NCBI GenBank assembly: GCA_017623235.1 | Contig: JAGAPN010000057.1 | Location: 1-55,303 of the forward strand | Length of the DNA stretch: 55,303 nucleotides | Reading direction: 5' to 3' | Source of the DNA: Clostridia bacterium | GTDB lineage: Bacteria > Bacillota > Clostridia > Oscillospirales > Acutalibacteraceae | The notes under the pieces: model-generated | Seen by the model: the letters and a program-made list of their open reading frames with translations, nothing else | What the model was told of the DNA's origin: nothing | Database searches by the model: none | Program-made: the position numbers and the translations under genes | Part shown: in pieces, positions 33,385 through 41,938 of the stretch | How the letters are laid out: each line of letters begins with the position of its first letter | Numbering within the stretch: the first letter of the stretch is position 1

Positions 33385-33987
33385 TTATTTTGAATACTTG
33401 TTCATTGCCGAGTCAATTCCACGGGCAAGAATTTCTTTAACCGCCTTTACGGTGGTGGCAAGGGCATCCTTTACCTTGTCCTTTTCGTCGCCTCTGAATT
33501 TACCCAGCACCCAATCCTTAAGGTCGTAATCGGGGTGGGGCTTGGCGCCGACGCCGATTTTTATTCTGGGGAAATCCTCGCTGCCCAGCACCGCAATAAT
33601 GTCCTTAATGCCGTTGTGTCCTCCTGCGCTGCCCTTGCGGCGGAGACGGATAACACCGGGCTCTAACGAAATATCGTCAAACATCACCAGAATATTCTGG
33701 GGAGGAATTTTATAAAACCTGGCGGCGGCCCCTACGGCCTGTCCCGAATTATTCATATAGGTAAGGGGCTTCATCAGCAGTACACGCTTGCCGCCGATAA
33801 CCGTATCACCGATATAGGCGTCAAATTTCATTTTGCCGCACTTTGCCCCCGTATCCTCGCAGAGGGCATCCATAGCGGCAAAGCCCACGTTGTGGCGGCT
33901 ACCGTCATATTCCAGCCCGGGATTACCCAGGCCTACAATCATCATATCAAAATTTGAAGAAAAGCTCTTCTTTATTTTACCAAACAT
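33385..33987 (-). CDS. pth: Peptidyl-tRNA hydrolase
   Basis: 200 residues. Releases peptides from prematurely dropped peptidyl-tRNA. Family motifs: VGLGNPGLEYDGSRHNVGFAAMD with the catalytic His, KPLTYMNNSGQAV, and DDISLEPGVIRLRRKGSAGGHNGIKDI. A 14-residue N-terminal extension is retained because GGTGAT precedes ATG 33987 and no site precedes the inner ATG at 33945. It heads a pth-mfd operon. Confidence 0.95.
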   Translation of the reverse strand: MFGKIKKSFSSNFDMMIVGLGNPGLEYDGSRHNVGFAAMDALCEDTGAKCGKMKFDAYIGDTVIGGKRVLLMKPLTYMNNSGQAVGAAARFYKIPPQNILVMFDDISLEPGVIRLRRKGSAGGHNGIKDIIAVLGSEDFPRIKIGVGAKPHPDYDLKDWVLGKFRGDEKDKVKDALATTVKAVKEILARGIDSAMNKYSK

Positions 33988-34065
33988 TCTATCACCAAAG
34001 TAATATTAGCACACCTGCGTTATTTATTCAAGAAATTTTACTCACGCACCTATTGGCAACGGTCG

Positions 34066-34127
34066 GTAGGGACGCGTGCGCGTGCGTCCGTTATATAAAT
34101 GCGTCGCAGACACCGAAATTTTGCATT
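34066..34127. repeat. Modular intergenic repeat, copy at 34 kb
   Basis: A TAGGG start leads into a GGACGC / GCGTCC hairpin (34070-34089). Then comes TTATATAAAT, a GCGTCGC-centred dyad (inverse of the sequence at 20847-20867), and AATTTTGCATT. The order of modules is the same as at 38.5, 52.8 and 55.2 kb. GGCAACGG just upstream is shared, inverted, with other copies. Confidence 0.7.
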
Positions 34128-34153
34128 AAAAAAAGCCCCGAAGGGCTTTTTTT
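34128..34153. terminator. Bidirectional terminator after the GH42 gene
   Basis: GCCC / GGGC with a CGAA loop, extended by seven A/T pairs on both sides. The GH42 stop codon overlaps its right edge. Confidence 0.8.
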
Positions 34154-36185
34154 ATTTCTTAATAATAACCGTCTTGTGGGGCGCAAGGGTTATGGTGCCG
34201 CAAAGCTTTTCGCCGCTTTCCACGTCGGTCCAGCAAAGGGCGGTAGAAAGGGTCTGCTCCGAGGCGGTGAAGTTTTCCAGGAAGAGGTAGGTAGTATCTC
34301 CGTCGGTACGGCTGTGGGCGGTAACACCCTGGGGCAGGGCGCCGTCAAAGGCAGAGGCGATATTTTTCTCCGCAAGCAGCCTTTCCACCATCATATCGGT
34401 AAAGTCGCCCTTATCACGGAAGGCCAGGTAATAGGCCTTACCCGAGCCGTAGCTGTTAACGGTGGCGGCAGGCATACCCTTATAAAACTCTCCGTCATAG
34501 GTGGCCAGCACCTCGGCGCCTCTGGCGTGGATAACCTCGCAGTAGTCTACGGCAGTATAGGTCTTCCCGTCGGCGGTAACGGGAACGGTATCCTCGGGGT
34601 AGAGGGTATCAATTTCCTCATTCCAGATGCCGAAAACCTCCTTAAGGCCTGCCCCGGGGAAGCCCCCAAGGTGGCAAAGGTCGTTTTCATCTACCATAGC
34701 GGTCATATAGGTGCAAAGCAGGGTGCCGCCGTTTTTAACGTAGTTCTTCAGCTTTTCGCCCAACTCCTCGCTTACGGTGTAAAGCATTGGAGCAATTATT
34801 ACCGAGTAGGGGGAGAAATCATCCTCAAAGCCGATAACGTCGGTATCAATTCCCCTCTTCCACAGAGGCTTATAGAAAGATTCAAGGGTGGGAATAACCC
34901 TTTTATCTCCTTTCTGGAAGCCCTGGGCCTCGTCAATGGCCCACTTGTTTGACCAATCGTGAACGAGGGCGATTTTGGCATCCGCCATAGTGCCTACAAT
35001 CTCGTCAAGGGCGGCCAGGCGCTTGCCCACCTGCTGAACCTCCCTAAAAAGACGAGGAGTTTCATCACCTACGTGGTCAACCACCGCACCGTGGAACTTT
35101 TCGGCGCTGCCACGACTCTTTCTGAACTGGAAATACTGGGCCGAATCGGCTCCGTGGGCCACCGCCTGCAGGGAGGCCTGCTCCAGCACGCCGGGGCGCA
35201 TCAGCTTGTTGTATTGGAACCAGTTTACAAGGCCGGGGGCGCTTTCCATAAGCAGGAAGGGTTTATGCTTAAAGCATCTGGCGGTATCGTACTGCAGGGC
35301 CGCATACATAGCCACGTTAGCATCGTCGGGGTCCCTGCCCTTCCACTGGGGATACATATCCTGGGAGGCAAAATCAACATTTTTGTTCAGCCTGCGATAA
35401 TCCACCGCATTGTAAAAGCCGGGAATCATATTAGTGGTAACGGGAATATCGGGGGTAATAGCCTTAACGGTGGCTATCTCGGACTCCATAAAATCAGCCG
35501 TCTGATGGGAAACAAAGCGCCTCCAATCAATCCTTAATGCGTGCACCGAGGTTTCTCCCATAGGAGAGGGAGGCAAAATCTGATTCCAATCGGTGTAGGT
35601 GTGAGCCCAGAAGGTGCTCCACCAGCTATGATTAAGGTTATCAAGGGTACCGTATTTTTCCTTAAGCCAATCCCTGAAGGCCTGACAGCACAGGGGGCAG
35701 TAGCACTCTCCCGACAGCTCGTTGGAAATGTGCCAAGCAATAAGGGCGGGGTGGTCCTTGTATCTTTCGGCCAGCTTGGTGTTTATGATAGCGGTTTTCT
35801 CCCTGTATGCGGGGGAGGTGTAGCAATGGTTGTGACGGCGGCCGAAGCTCATACGCTCAAAACGTTCGTTACAGCGCAGCACCTCGGGATATTTCTCGGC
35901 CAGCCATTGAGGCCTTGCAGCAGAGGGTGTAGCAAGAATTACCCTGCCCCCTGCCTTATAAATATCGTCCATAGCCTTGTCCATAAAGGAAAAATCAAAT
36001 TTCCCCTCCTCGGGCTCCAGGGCGGCCCAGGCAAAAATGCCCAGGGACATTTCGTTGCAGTTAGCAAGCTTAAAAAGTCGCATATCCTCCTCTAAAACCT
36101 CGGGATATGCCTGCCATTGGTCGGGATTATAATCACCGCCGTGAAGCATATGCTTAAATTTCGGAATTATGTATTTTTTCTCCAT
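34152..36185 (-). CDS. Beta-galactosidase, glycoside hydrolase family 42
   Basis: 677 residues. GH42 enzymes release terminal beta-galactose, or alpha-L-arabinopyranose in some members, from oligosaccharides. An N-terminal TIM barrel has acid/base Glu156 in WHISNE and nucleophile Glu314 in LLMESAPG. Four cysteines (121, 161, 163, 166) match the zinc-binding cluster of this family. The trimerisation/DUF4159-like and C-terminal beta domains follow. No signal peptide, so it is cytoplasmic. GGAGG lies just before the ATG. It is the third gene of an operon with two esterases, suggesting stepwise breakdown of acylated plant side chains. Confidence 0.93.
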   Translation of the reverse strand: MEKKYIIPKFKHMLHGGDYNPDQWQAYPEVLEEDMRLFKLANCNEMSLGIFAWAALEPEEGKFDFSFMDKAMDDIYKAGGRVILATPSAARPQWLAEKYPEVLRCNERFERMSFGRRHNHCYTSPAYREKTAIINTKLAERYKDHPALIAWHISNELSGECYCPLCCQAFRDWLKEKYGTLDNLNHSWWSTFWAHTYTDWNQILPPSPMGETSVHALRIDWRRFVSHQTADFMESEIATVKAITPDIPVTTNMIPGFYNAVDYRRLNKNVDFASQDMYPQWKGRDPDDANVAMYAALQYDTARCFKHKPFLLMESAPGLVNWFQYNKLMRPGVLEQASLQAVAHGADSAQYFQFRKSRGSAEKFHGAVVDHVGDETPRLFREVQQVGKRLAALDEIVGTMADAKIALVHDWSNKWAIDEAQGFQKGDKRVIPTLESFYKPLWKRGIDTDVIGFEDDFSPYSVIIAPMLYTVSEELGEKLKNYVKNGGTLLCTYMTAMVDENDLCHLGGFPGAGLKEVFGIWNEEIDTLYPEDTVPVTADGKTYTAVDYCEVIHARGAEVLATYDGEFYKGMPAATVNSYGSGKAYYLAFRDKGDFTDMMVERLLAEKNIASAFDGALPQGVTAHSRTDGDTTYLFLENFTASEQTLSTALCWTDVESGEKLCGTITLAPHKTVIIKK

Positions 36186-36197
36186 AATATGGACCTC

Positions 36198-37214
36198 CTA
36201 AAAGCCAAGCTTTTTAATTTCTTCGACTAAATTTTTACCGTAATGGGCAAAGCCCTCGTTATTGGGGTGAAGTCGCAGGTCACCGAACATATCCTCCCTT
36301 TGGGGGATAAGGGGCATACCCTCTATAACGTAGAGGTTGCCGACCCCCTTGGTGGCCCTCTTTATAATATCCGCAACCCCCTCAAAGCTACCGGCTTTTC
36401 TCTCCGGCTCCTTATCCTTTCGCCATACGGGGGTAATGACGAAAATGGGAGCGTCGGGGTAATTTTTTCGAAGATTTTCGGCAAAGCCCCTGCAGGCCTT
36501 TTCGATGTTCTCGGCGCTCCAGCCCGAGCCCCAGTCGTTAGTTCCGTAGGCCACCGTTATATAATCTGGGGTGTAGTCGTCACCCAGAGCGGCCAGCCCC
36601 GAGCGGAAAATTTCCCCCGAGATAGCCTTGCAAAGCTCCTCTGCCTCAAGGTAATCGCAAAGGGCTTTGGGGTATCTGGCCGTGGGAGAGGTTGAATAAT
36701 AGCCGTGGGTTATAGAATCGCCCCAGGTCATCAGCTTTTTCTCTTTTTTTACGGGGGTAAAGGCGGCCCCCTCCGAGAGGGAAAGCTCGCACAGGTTGGT
36801 TATCTGGTTATAGGGCAGGTATATCTCCACCTGCTTCTCCCCTGCTCCCAGCTCCACCTCTTTGGAAAAGCGGCCAAGGGGGTATTTGACCCCGTCATAA
36901 TCTCCCTTTTCCTCGGGGAGCATATTGGTAACCTCGCCCACAGGATGTCGGTTAGACAGAATCTCCATAGAAAAGCCTGTGCCCGTGCTACCCTGCTCAA
37001 TATATACCTCAACAAACAACCTCTCGCTGTCGGTGACAAAGCGAAGCACCACCCCTGCCGAGCATAAGGCTCGGGGGATATACCTCTCCAGGTCGCCGCT
37101 ATAAAAATCAAGCTGCTCCTGCGTAAAACGGTAGAGCTTCAGCCCAAACTCCGTTTCCTCAAACCTTACGGCGCCTGTGGTAACGGATTTGAGCTGCTCT
37201 GTGTTAAGCTTCAT
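36198..37214 (-). CDS. SGNH/GDSL esterase with N-terminal beta domain
   Basis: 338 residues. An N-terminal jelly-roll-like part (about 1-150) precedes an SGNH hydrolase domain with catalytic Ser167 in GDSITHG, GTNDW, and the terminal DxxH-type motif in DLRLHPNNEGFAHYG. This two-domain layout is that of carbohydrate esterase family 2 and relatives, which remove acetyl groups from glycans. ATG 37214 overlaps the upstream esterase by 11 nt and follows GGAGG. No signal peptide. Deacetylation of imported oligosaccharides is inferred from context. Confidence 0.82.
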   Translation of the reverse strand: MKLNTEQLKSVTTGAVRFEETEFGLKLYRFTQEQLDFYSGDLERYIPRALCSAGVVLRFVTDSERLFVEVYIEQGSTGTGFSMEILSNRHPVGEVTNMLPEEKGDYDGVKYPLGRFSKEVELGAGEKQVEIYLPYNQITNLCELSLSEGAAFTPVKKEKKLMTWGDSITHGYYSTSPTARYPKALCDYLEAEELCKAISGEIFRSGLAALGDDYTPDYITVAYGTNDWGSGWSAENIEKACRGFAENLRKNYPDAPIFVITPVWRKDKEPERKAGSFEGVADIIKRATKGVGNLYVIEGMPLIPQREDMFGDLRLHPNNEGFAHYGKNLVEEIKKLGF

Positions 37215-38358
37215 TTTCGGGAGCCCTCCAATCAAATATCGGCTCGGGCTTTTTAAAGGGGGTCTTAAAGAACTCCTCTGACAGGGGCGAGCCCGTTTGC
37301 TTGTACTTTATCAGGTTTACCAGCATCCTGACGTCCTCTATCTCGTGGTAGTGATAGCCTCTGCGAAAATACCAATATATGCCCTGCTCATCCCCCAGCA
37401 TTTTGTAAACCTCGTTGGAGGCGGTGGTGGTCATCCAGGAGCCTACGGGATTGGCCCATATATCGCTGGCCGACTCGGAAACAAAGAGGGTGCGAGGGGC
37501 TACAAGAGCCTTTAAAAAATGGGAGTCAAAGGGAAGCTCGGCCTCCCTGCCGCAGTATTCCCCTAATTCCTCATTAAACCACAGACCGAACTTGTTGTAG
37601 ATATCGTCAAGGGTTTCGCTGACCCTTTCCTCGCCGTCCTCGGTAATAGCCTTAAGGTGAATACGGTAGCAGCCACAGCCACCTGCGCAGGTGGAATTGG
37701 GGTTCACTATAGCCGCGCGCTCATCCAGCACGCCCGCCAGCATTGCGGTTTTACCGCCACGGGAATGGCCCGTAAAGGTAATAAGCTCGGTATCAACGTA
37801 GGGCAGGGTCATAAGGGCGTCCACACAGCGGGAATAGCCCCAGGCCCAGGCCATAAGAGCCCCGAAATTATACTCCGGGTACACCTCATACAAGGCGCCC
37901 TGACGGCGGCCCTCCTTCCTTATATCGTGGGCCAGCTCGGTGCGGTCAAAGAGGGCGAAAACCAGTCCGTTTTTGGTAAAGGCGCCGTGAAAATCCTTAT
38001 CATAGGCGTAATCAAAGCAGCCGTCACCGTCGATTACCACAGGAAATTTACCCTGCGTTTCGGGGCGGAAGACCTTCATTCTGAAGGAAGCCTGCTTTTC
38101 CTTGGTGCCTGCAATAATCTTATAAATATTGCTTCTGCCCGGCATACCGTAATAGAGGGGCTCCACCCTGAAGACCTCGGGCTCTGGCAGTATATCGCCG
38201 TACTGAAGCTTTACGGTGTTTTCCAAAAGGGTAGCTCTGTGGGACCTCCATTTATCTGGGGTGTCGGCAATGCCGCCGTCCTTCATAATAAAGGGGTCGG
38301 GCAGCTGACCCAGCACCTCGTATCCGGTAATTTTAATAAGATTTTCGTGTATATTCAT
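37204..38358 (-). CDS. CE15-like glucuronoyl esterase / alpha-beta hydrolase
   Basis: 384 residues of alpha/beta hydrolase fold. The nucleophile motif is GHSRGGK with Ser199, followed by LDERAAIVNPNSTCAGG, a pattern typical of carbohydrate esterase family 15 (glucuronoyl methylesterases), which cleave esters between glucuronic acid and lignin or methyl groups. A catalytic His probably lies in RRGYHYHEIED. There is no export signal, unlike many fungal CE15 enzymes. AGAGGTG precedes the ATG, and a promoter lies upstream. First gene of the carbohydrate operon. A related xylan esterase is the main alternative. Confidence 0.75.
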   Translation of the reverse strand: MNIHENLIKITGYEVLGQLPDPFIMKDGGIADTPDKWRSHRATLLENTVKLQYGDILPEPEVFRVEPLYYGMPGRSNIYKIIAGTKEKQASFRMKVFRPETQGKFPVVIDGDGCFDYAYDKDFHGAFTKNGLVFALFDRTELAHDIRKEGRRQGALYEVYPEYNFGALMAWAWGYSRCVDALMTLPYVDTELITFTGHSRGGKTAMLAGVLDERAAIVNPNSTCAGGCGCYRIHLKAITEDGEERVSETLDDIYNKFGLWFNEELGEYCGREAELPFDSHFLKALVAPRTLFVSESASDIWANPVGSWMTTTASNEVYKMLGDEQGIYWYFRRGYHYHEIEDVRMLVNLIKYKQTGSPLSEEFFKTPFKKPEPIFDWRAPENEA

Positions 38359-38392
38359 ATCGCACCTCTTCGATCCGTTATTATACGGTCAA

Positions 38393-38421
38393 ATCATAAC
38401 ACACCCCGGCTTTAATTTCAA
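38393..38421 (-). promoter_or_regulatory. Predicted promoter for the carbohydrate operon
   Basis: Minus-strand TTGAAA (38416-38421), 17 bp, TATGAT (38393-38398), about 35 bp before the CE15-like gene. Confidence 0.6.
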
Positions 38422-38440
38422 GAACCGCCGACAAAAACGA

Positions 38441-38609
38441 TAAATAATAAAGAATAAAGAACAAATAATAAAAAAGTGTGCGGCAAAGCCGCACGATATA
38501 TAAATATTTCCGTTAACCCTTGTAGGGCGCATCCGTCCTCGGTGCGCCGCTATAAATGTGACGGAGTCACACCTTAATTCTGCACTTTGCATTTTGCATT
38601 CTGCATTTA
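38441..38609. repeat. Modular intergenic repeat, copy at 38.5 kb
   Basis: Fills the 334-bp gap between the divergent CE15-like and spoVB genes. In order: AATAAAGAATAAAGAA tail; hairpin GTGCGGC / GCCGCAC (38478-38494); TGTAGGGCGC hairpin unit (38521-38550); GTGAC / GTCAC dyad (38558-38570); then AATTCTGCAC and tandem TTTGCATT / TCTGCATT units. No gene is visible. Confidence 0.7.
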
Positions 38610-38692
38610 ATCTCCGACCCCTGCACCACTCACTAACATCTTTTTTATGAATATAAGGACCGGCTGTCACAATATATTTTATTGGTGATATA

Positions 38693-40207
38693 ATGCGAAC
38701 GTCCAAGGTAATATTTATAAAAAACGCCCTGCTCCTTACCGTAACGGGGCTTATAATACGTTTTCTCGGTATGCTTTTCAGGGTGTGGCTGGCCTCCGCC
38801 ATAGGCGCCGAGGGTATTGGGCTCTACAATCAGATATTTTCTTTTTATATGCTGGCCTCGGCCTTTGCCTCCACAGGAATAAACACCGCCGTTACCCGTA
38901 TGGTATCTGAGGAGCTGGCCCGAAACAACGGCAAAGGGGTACAAATGGTCCTTACCCGCTGTGTTGCGGTGACCTTAGTTATCGCCCTGGCCTCGGCGGC
39001 GGTAATCTTCTTCGGAGCAGGGTTTATCTCCTCTGTGCTTATAGGGGATGCCAGGGCGGTCTATGCCCTTCGCACCCTGCCTCTCTCCCTGCCTTTTATG
39101 GGACTTTCCTCGTGTCTTAAGGGGTATTTTATTGCCCGTAAACGGTCGGGACCTGCATCTTCCTCCCAGATTTTCGAGCAGCTGGCCCGCATTGGTCTTA
39201 TATTCTTCCTTTTAAACCGCTGTAAGGGCCAGGGCATCGGGGCAGCCTGCAGGGCGGTAATTACGGGGGATTGCGCCGCTGAGGTATGCTCGTTTATCTA
39301 TATCTATATTTCATATCTGATAGATAAATCACATCATCTTGTGGTTGCAGATGGTGGTAGGCCACAATATTCTGTATTATTAAAGCTTCAGCATATTGCT
39401 CTGCCCATAACGGCAGGCAGGTATTTAAACACCCTGCTGCGCACAGCCGAAAATTTGCTGGTTCCAAGGCAGCTGGTGCGTTTTGGAATGAAAAACAGCG
39501 AGGCCCTATCCTCCTTCGGGGTAATCAAGGGTATGGCCCTGCCCCTGATATTCTTTCCTGCCTCCTTTTTAAATGCCCTCTCCACCCTGCTGATACCCGA
39601 AATGAGTGAGGCCGCCGCCTCGGGCCGAGGACTAAAGGTGCGGCTTACCGCCCAACGGTGCATACATATAACCCTTATCTCGGCTCTTCCCGTTTCGGTA
39701 ATTTTCTTTTTCGGCTCGGGACCTATCGGACGGCTGGTTTACGGGGAGCCCTCCTCCTGCGAGATGATACGTCTTTTAGCCCCTATAATACCCCTTATGT
39801 ATATGGATTCGGTTTGTGACGGCCTGCTAAAAGGTCTCGACCAGCAGTTCTCTCTTTTCAGAAACGCTATGCTGGATTCTCTGGCCAGGCTGGGACTGAT
39901 TCTGCTTATACTACCCCGGTTTGGCCTCTACGGCTTTGTAGGTATTATGTATCTCTCAAACTGCTTTACCTGTCTTATGAATTTATTCCGTCTTAAAAAA
40001 ATATCGGGGGCCGAGATAAAATGGGGCCGTTGGCTGGTGGCGCCGGGGGTATTTTCCCTTATATATGGTACTGTTTTCTCAAATTTAGCACAACATATAG
40101 CCACGGGAGATTTAGCCTTTACCCTTGTTTTTACCCTTTCCACCGCCGCATTTTACCTTCTGTCGGTGGTGCTGACAGGTTGCATTACACTTGATGATAT
40201 AAGATAA
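38693..40207 (+). CDS. spoVB: SpoVB-family lipid/polysaccharide flippase
   Basis: 504 residues with about 14 membrane helices, of the MOP superfamily (MurJ/SpoVB/Wzx). The N-terminus (KNALLLTVTGLIIRFLGMLFRVWLASAIGAEGIGLYNQI) and the central KGMALPLIFFPASFLNALSTLLIPEMSEA are typical of SpoVB, which moves lipid-linked precursors during spore cortex formation. GGTGAT precedes ATG 38693. It is one of the few lagging-strand genes here. A GAATATA element 50 nt upstream loosely resembles a SigE -35, but the -10 is poor. A vegetative flippase paralogue is the alternative. Confidence 0.82.
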   Translation: MRTSKVIFIKNALLLTVTGLIIRFLGMLFRVWLASAIGAEGIGLYNQIFSFYMLASAFASTGINTAVTRMVSEELARNNGKGVQMVLTRCVAVTLVIALASAAVIFFGAGFISSVLIGDARAVYALRTLPLSLPFMGLSSCLKGYFIARKRSGPASSSQIFEQLARIGLIFFLLNRCKGQGIGAACRAVITGDCAAEVCSFIYIYISYLIDKSHHLVVADGGRPQYSVLLKLQHIALPITAGRYLNTLLRTAENLLVPRQLVRFGMKNSEALSSFGVIKGMALPLIFFPASFLNALSTLLIPEMSEAAASGRGLKVRLTAQRCIHITLISALPVSVIFFFGSGPIGRLVYGEPSSCEMIRLLAPIIPLMYMDSVCDGLLKGLDQQFSLFRNAMLDSLARLGLILLILPRFGLYGFVGIMYLSNCFTCLMNLFRLKKISGAEIKWGRWLVAPGVFSLIYGTVFSNLAQHIATGDLAFTLVFTLSTAAFYLLSVVLTGCITLDDIR

Positions 40208-40216
40208 AACAGTCGA

Positions 40217-40232
40217 TGTTTCACGTGAAACG
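40217..40232. promoter_or_regulatory. parS site (ParB/Spo0J binding), left
   Basis: TGTTTCACGTGAAACG matches the Bacillus parS consensus TGTTNCACGTGAAACA at 15 of 16 positions. It lies 10 nt after the spoVB stop and about 10 kb from the origin region, where such sites cluster. parA/parB are not in the window. Confidence 0.92.
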
Positions 40233-40299
40233 TCGAGAAGCTCGACACCCACACAATATATCCTTCATATAATCCGCAGCCTGCAGACCCGACCAAAAG
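40217..40299 (+). repeat. Left arm of parS-containing inverted repeat
   Basis: About 83 bp: parS; hairpin GTCGAG / CTCGAC (40232-40246); ACACCCACAC; CATATAATcc; CCTGCAGACCCGACCAAAAG. An inverted copy of all these parts occupies 40843-40930 on the other side of tadA. Confidence 0.88.
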
Positions 40300-40330
40300 C
40301 CCTTTCTTGCGGTGGATGATGTTATATAAC

Positions 40331-40354
40331 GGACGCTTCGTGAAGCGTCCCTAC
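40331..40354. repeat. REP-like hairpin next to the tadA terminator
   Basis: GGACGCTTC / GAAGCGTCC with a 2-nt loop, followed by CTAC (inverse GTAGGGACGC...). A single hairpin module of the dispersed repeat family; a very similar one lies at 55253-55280. Confidence 0.6.
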
Positions 40355-40363
40355 CAGTCACTA

Positions 40364-40390
40364 AAAAAAGACCCTGTCAGGGTCTTTTTT
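40364..40390. terminator. Bidirectional terminator of tadA
   Basis: GACCCT / AGGGTC around GTC, flanked by A and T runs. The tadA stop codon lies inside the hairpin. Confidence 0.85.
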
Positions 40391-40826
40391 CTTTAAAGAA
40401 TTCAGTTAATATTTCGGCGCATTCCCTTTCGCAGATGCCGCCGTACACCTGGGGCCTATGGTTATAGGGTAATGAAAACAGGTCCACTACCGATTCCTTT
40501 GAGGCCGAGCCTGCCTTAAGGTCGTATGCTCCAAAAACAACGGTATCTATCCTGGAGTTGATTATTGCCCCTGCGCACATAGGGCAGGGCTCCAGGGTCA
40601 CGTAGAGCTGACAGCCATCCAGCCGCCAGCTGCCCAGCCTTTCGGCGGCCTGCCTTATGGCCACCACCTCGGCGTGGGCGGTAGGGTCGGAGGTTTCCTC
40701 CCTTTTATTGTACCCTTCCCCTATTATTTCGCCATCCTTGACAACAATGGCTCCAACGGGAACGTCGGTATTTTCCTTTGCTTTCTCGGCCAGCTTTAAG
40801 GCCCGAAGCATAAATTCCTTGTTCAT
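40377..40826 (-). CDS. tadA: tRNA adenosine(34) deaminase
   Basis: 149 residues. Converts A34 to inosine in the tRNA-Arg(ACG) anticodon. Zinc and catalytic motifs HAEVVAIRQA (His, Glu) and PCPMCAGAI (two Cys) are complete, and the C-terminal basic helix is present. ATG 40826 is used: AAAGG precedes it and the N-terminus fits TadA. The frame is open up to 40931, where parS would read as MFHVKR, but that extension is repeat sequence and unlikely to be translated. The gene is enclosed by the two arms of a parS inverted repeat. Confidence 0.93.
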   Translation of the reverse strand: MNKEFMLRALKLAEKAKENTDVPVGAIVVKDGEIIGEGYNKREETSDPTAHAEVVAIRQAAERLGSWRLDGCQLYVTLEPCPMCAGAIINSRIDTVVFGAYDLKAGSASKESVVDLFSLPYNHRPQVYGGICERECAEILTEFFKEKRP

Positions 40827-40842
40827 ATCTTTTTCCTTTTCA

Positions 40843-40930
40843 CTTTTGGTCGGGTCTGCAGGCCGTGAATTATATAAAAAACATATTCCCCGTGTGGGTG
40901 TCGAGGCTCTCGACCGTTTCACGTGAAACA
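40843..40930 (-). repeat. Right arm of parS-containing inverted repeat
   Basis: About 88 bp, inverted relative to 40217-40299, with the same order read inward: parS, GTCGAG / CTCGAC hairpin with a different loop (AGC instead of AAG), ACACCCACAC, TATATAAT, CCTGCAGACCCGACCAAAAG. Differences lie mainly in loops and in the AT-rich centre. It ends about 10 nt before the tadA ribosome binding site. Confidence 0.88.
40915..40930. promoter_or_regulatory. parS site, right
   Basis: CGTTTCACGTGAAACA, 15 of 16 matches to parS. It directly abuts the stop codon of the CPBP protease gene (TAA at 40931-40933). Confidence 0.92.
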
Positions 40931-41938
40931 TTACATATTCATTTCAATTATACCCAGCACCAGGGTGACAACAATAGAAATAATAATTATCGGTGAGGAG
41001 AAAAAGGCCGAAACCCTTTCCTTTACGGTCATTACCATATCTGCATTTTCCAGGGCGTAGTCTTCTTTTTTCTTGTTTCTCATAAGGTAAAGTCCTATAA
41101 AGAAGCACAGGAAGCAGAGAACAAAATAAATTGCGGTGATGCCCGACTGCAGATAAACCGAGTCAATCTGTCGAAACAGCAGGTCCAGACCTACCGAAAT
41201 AAAGTTATTAATAAAGTGAATAATCACTCCGGTCCACAGGGAGCCTGTTTTAATAACGGCGTAGCCCAGGGCAATACCCACCACAAAGCCAAAGGGTATC
41301 TGCACGAAGTTTCTGTGCATCAGACCGAACATAGCCGCCGATATACCTATAGCAACCCCGTCACCGTACTTGCGAAGGACACCCATAACGGCGCCTCGCA
41401 TAGCAAACTCCTCCACCAGGGCGGGGGTAAAGGCGGTAGCCATTATAGCCAGCAGGGCGCCGAAAACGCCGCCCGGTATCTCCAGCTCGGGGGCCGAATA
41501 CTCAATTCCAAAGCCTGCAAATATATCTGCAATACTGCTCGTTGCAATATTTGCAAAGGCGCAAAAGCCGATACTGATAAGAATCAGCGGCAGAATCATA
41601 CCCTTATTGGGCTTGCCCAGGGGTATGAGATTTCTCATTTTTTGGGGGGAGTTTGCCACCACTATAAGATAGGGCGGCACAAACATCAGAATAGACACCA
41701 CTATCTGAATTATCTGCATTATGGCAGGGTCCTCTGTGATAGCTATTATCTCGGCCTGGGAAAAGCCCAGACCCTGCAACACCGCCATAAAAGGAAGGCT
41801 CCAGAAAAAGGCCACCGCCATCATAACAAGGTAGGCAAGGCCGATATGGGCCGCAACGCTTCTGATGCCTCTCTTCTCCTGTCTTTTTACTATACTTTTT
41901 TCAGTTTCAAAAACCCCGTAGTTTGGATAATTGTACAA
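40931..41938 (-). CDS. CPBP-family intramembrane metalloprotease
   Basis: 335 residues, about eight membrane helices. The Abi/CAAX protease motifs are in order: EEFAMRGAVMGVLRKYG (EExxxR), FGLMHRNFVQ (FxxxH) and HFINNF. Members cleave within the membrane and serve in bacteriocin self-immunity, peptide maturation or unknown roles; no partner is nearby to decide. The start is TTG at 41938, strongly supported by GGGAGG seven bases upstream. A disordered charged N-terminus precedes the first helix. Confidence 0.86.
   Translation of the reverse strand: MYNYPNYGVFETEKSIVKRQEKRGIRSVAAHIGLAYLVMMAVAFFWSLPFMAVLQGLGFSQAEIIAITEDPAIMQIIQIVVSILMFVPPYLIVVANSPQKMRNLIPLGKPNKGMILPLILISIGFCAFANIATSSIADIFAGFGIEYSAPELEIPGGVFGALLAIMATAFTPALVEEFAMRGAVMGVLRKYGDGVAIGISAAMFGLMHRNFVQIPFGFVVGIALGYAVIKTGSLWTGVIIHFINNFISVGLDLLFRQIDSVYLQSGITAIYFVLCFLCFFIGLYLMRNKKKEDYALENADMVMTVKERVSAFFSSPIIIISIVVTLVLGIIEMNM

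Noticed and set aside
38640-38692. SigE-type sporulation promoter for spoVB
   Set aside because: A KMATATW-like -35 is present but spacing and -10 are poor; not strong enough to annotate.
40827-40931. N-terminal extension of tadA starting MFHVKR
   Set aside because: The extension is translated parS and repeat DNA; a better start with a ribosome binding site is at 40826 and TadA homologues begin there.
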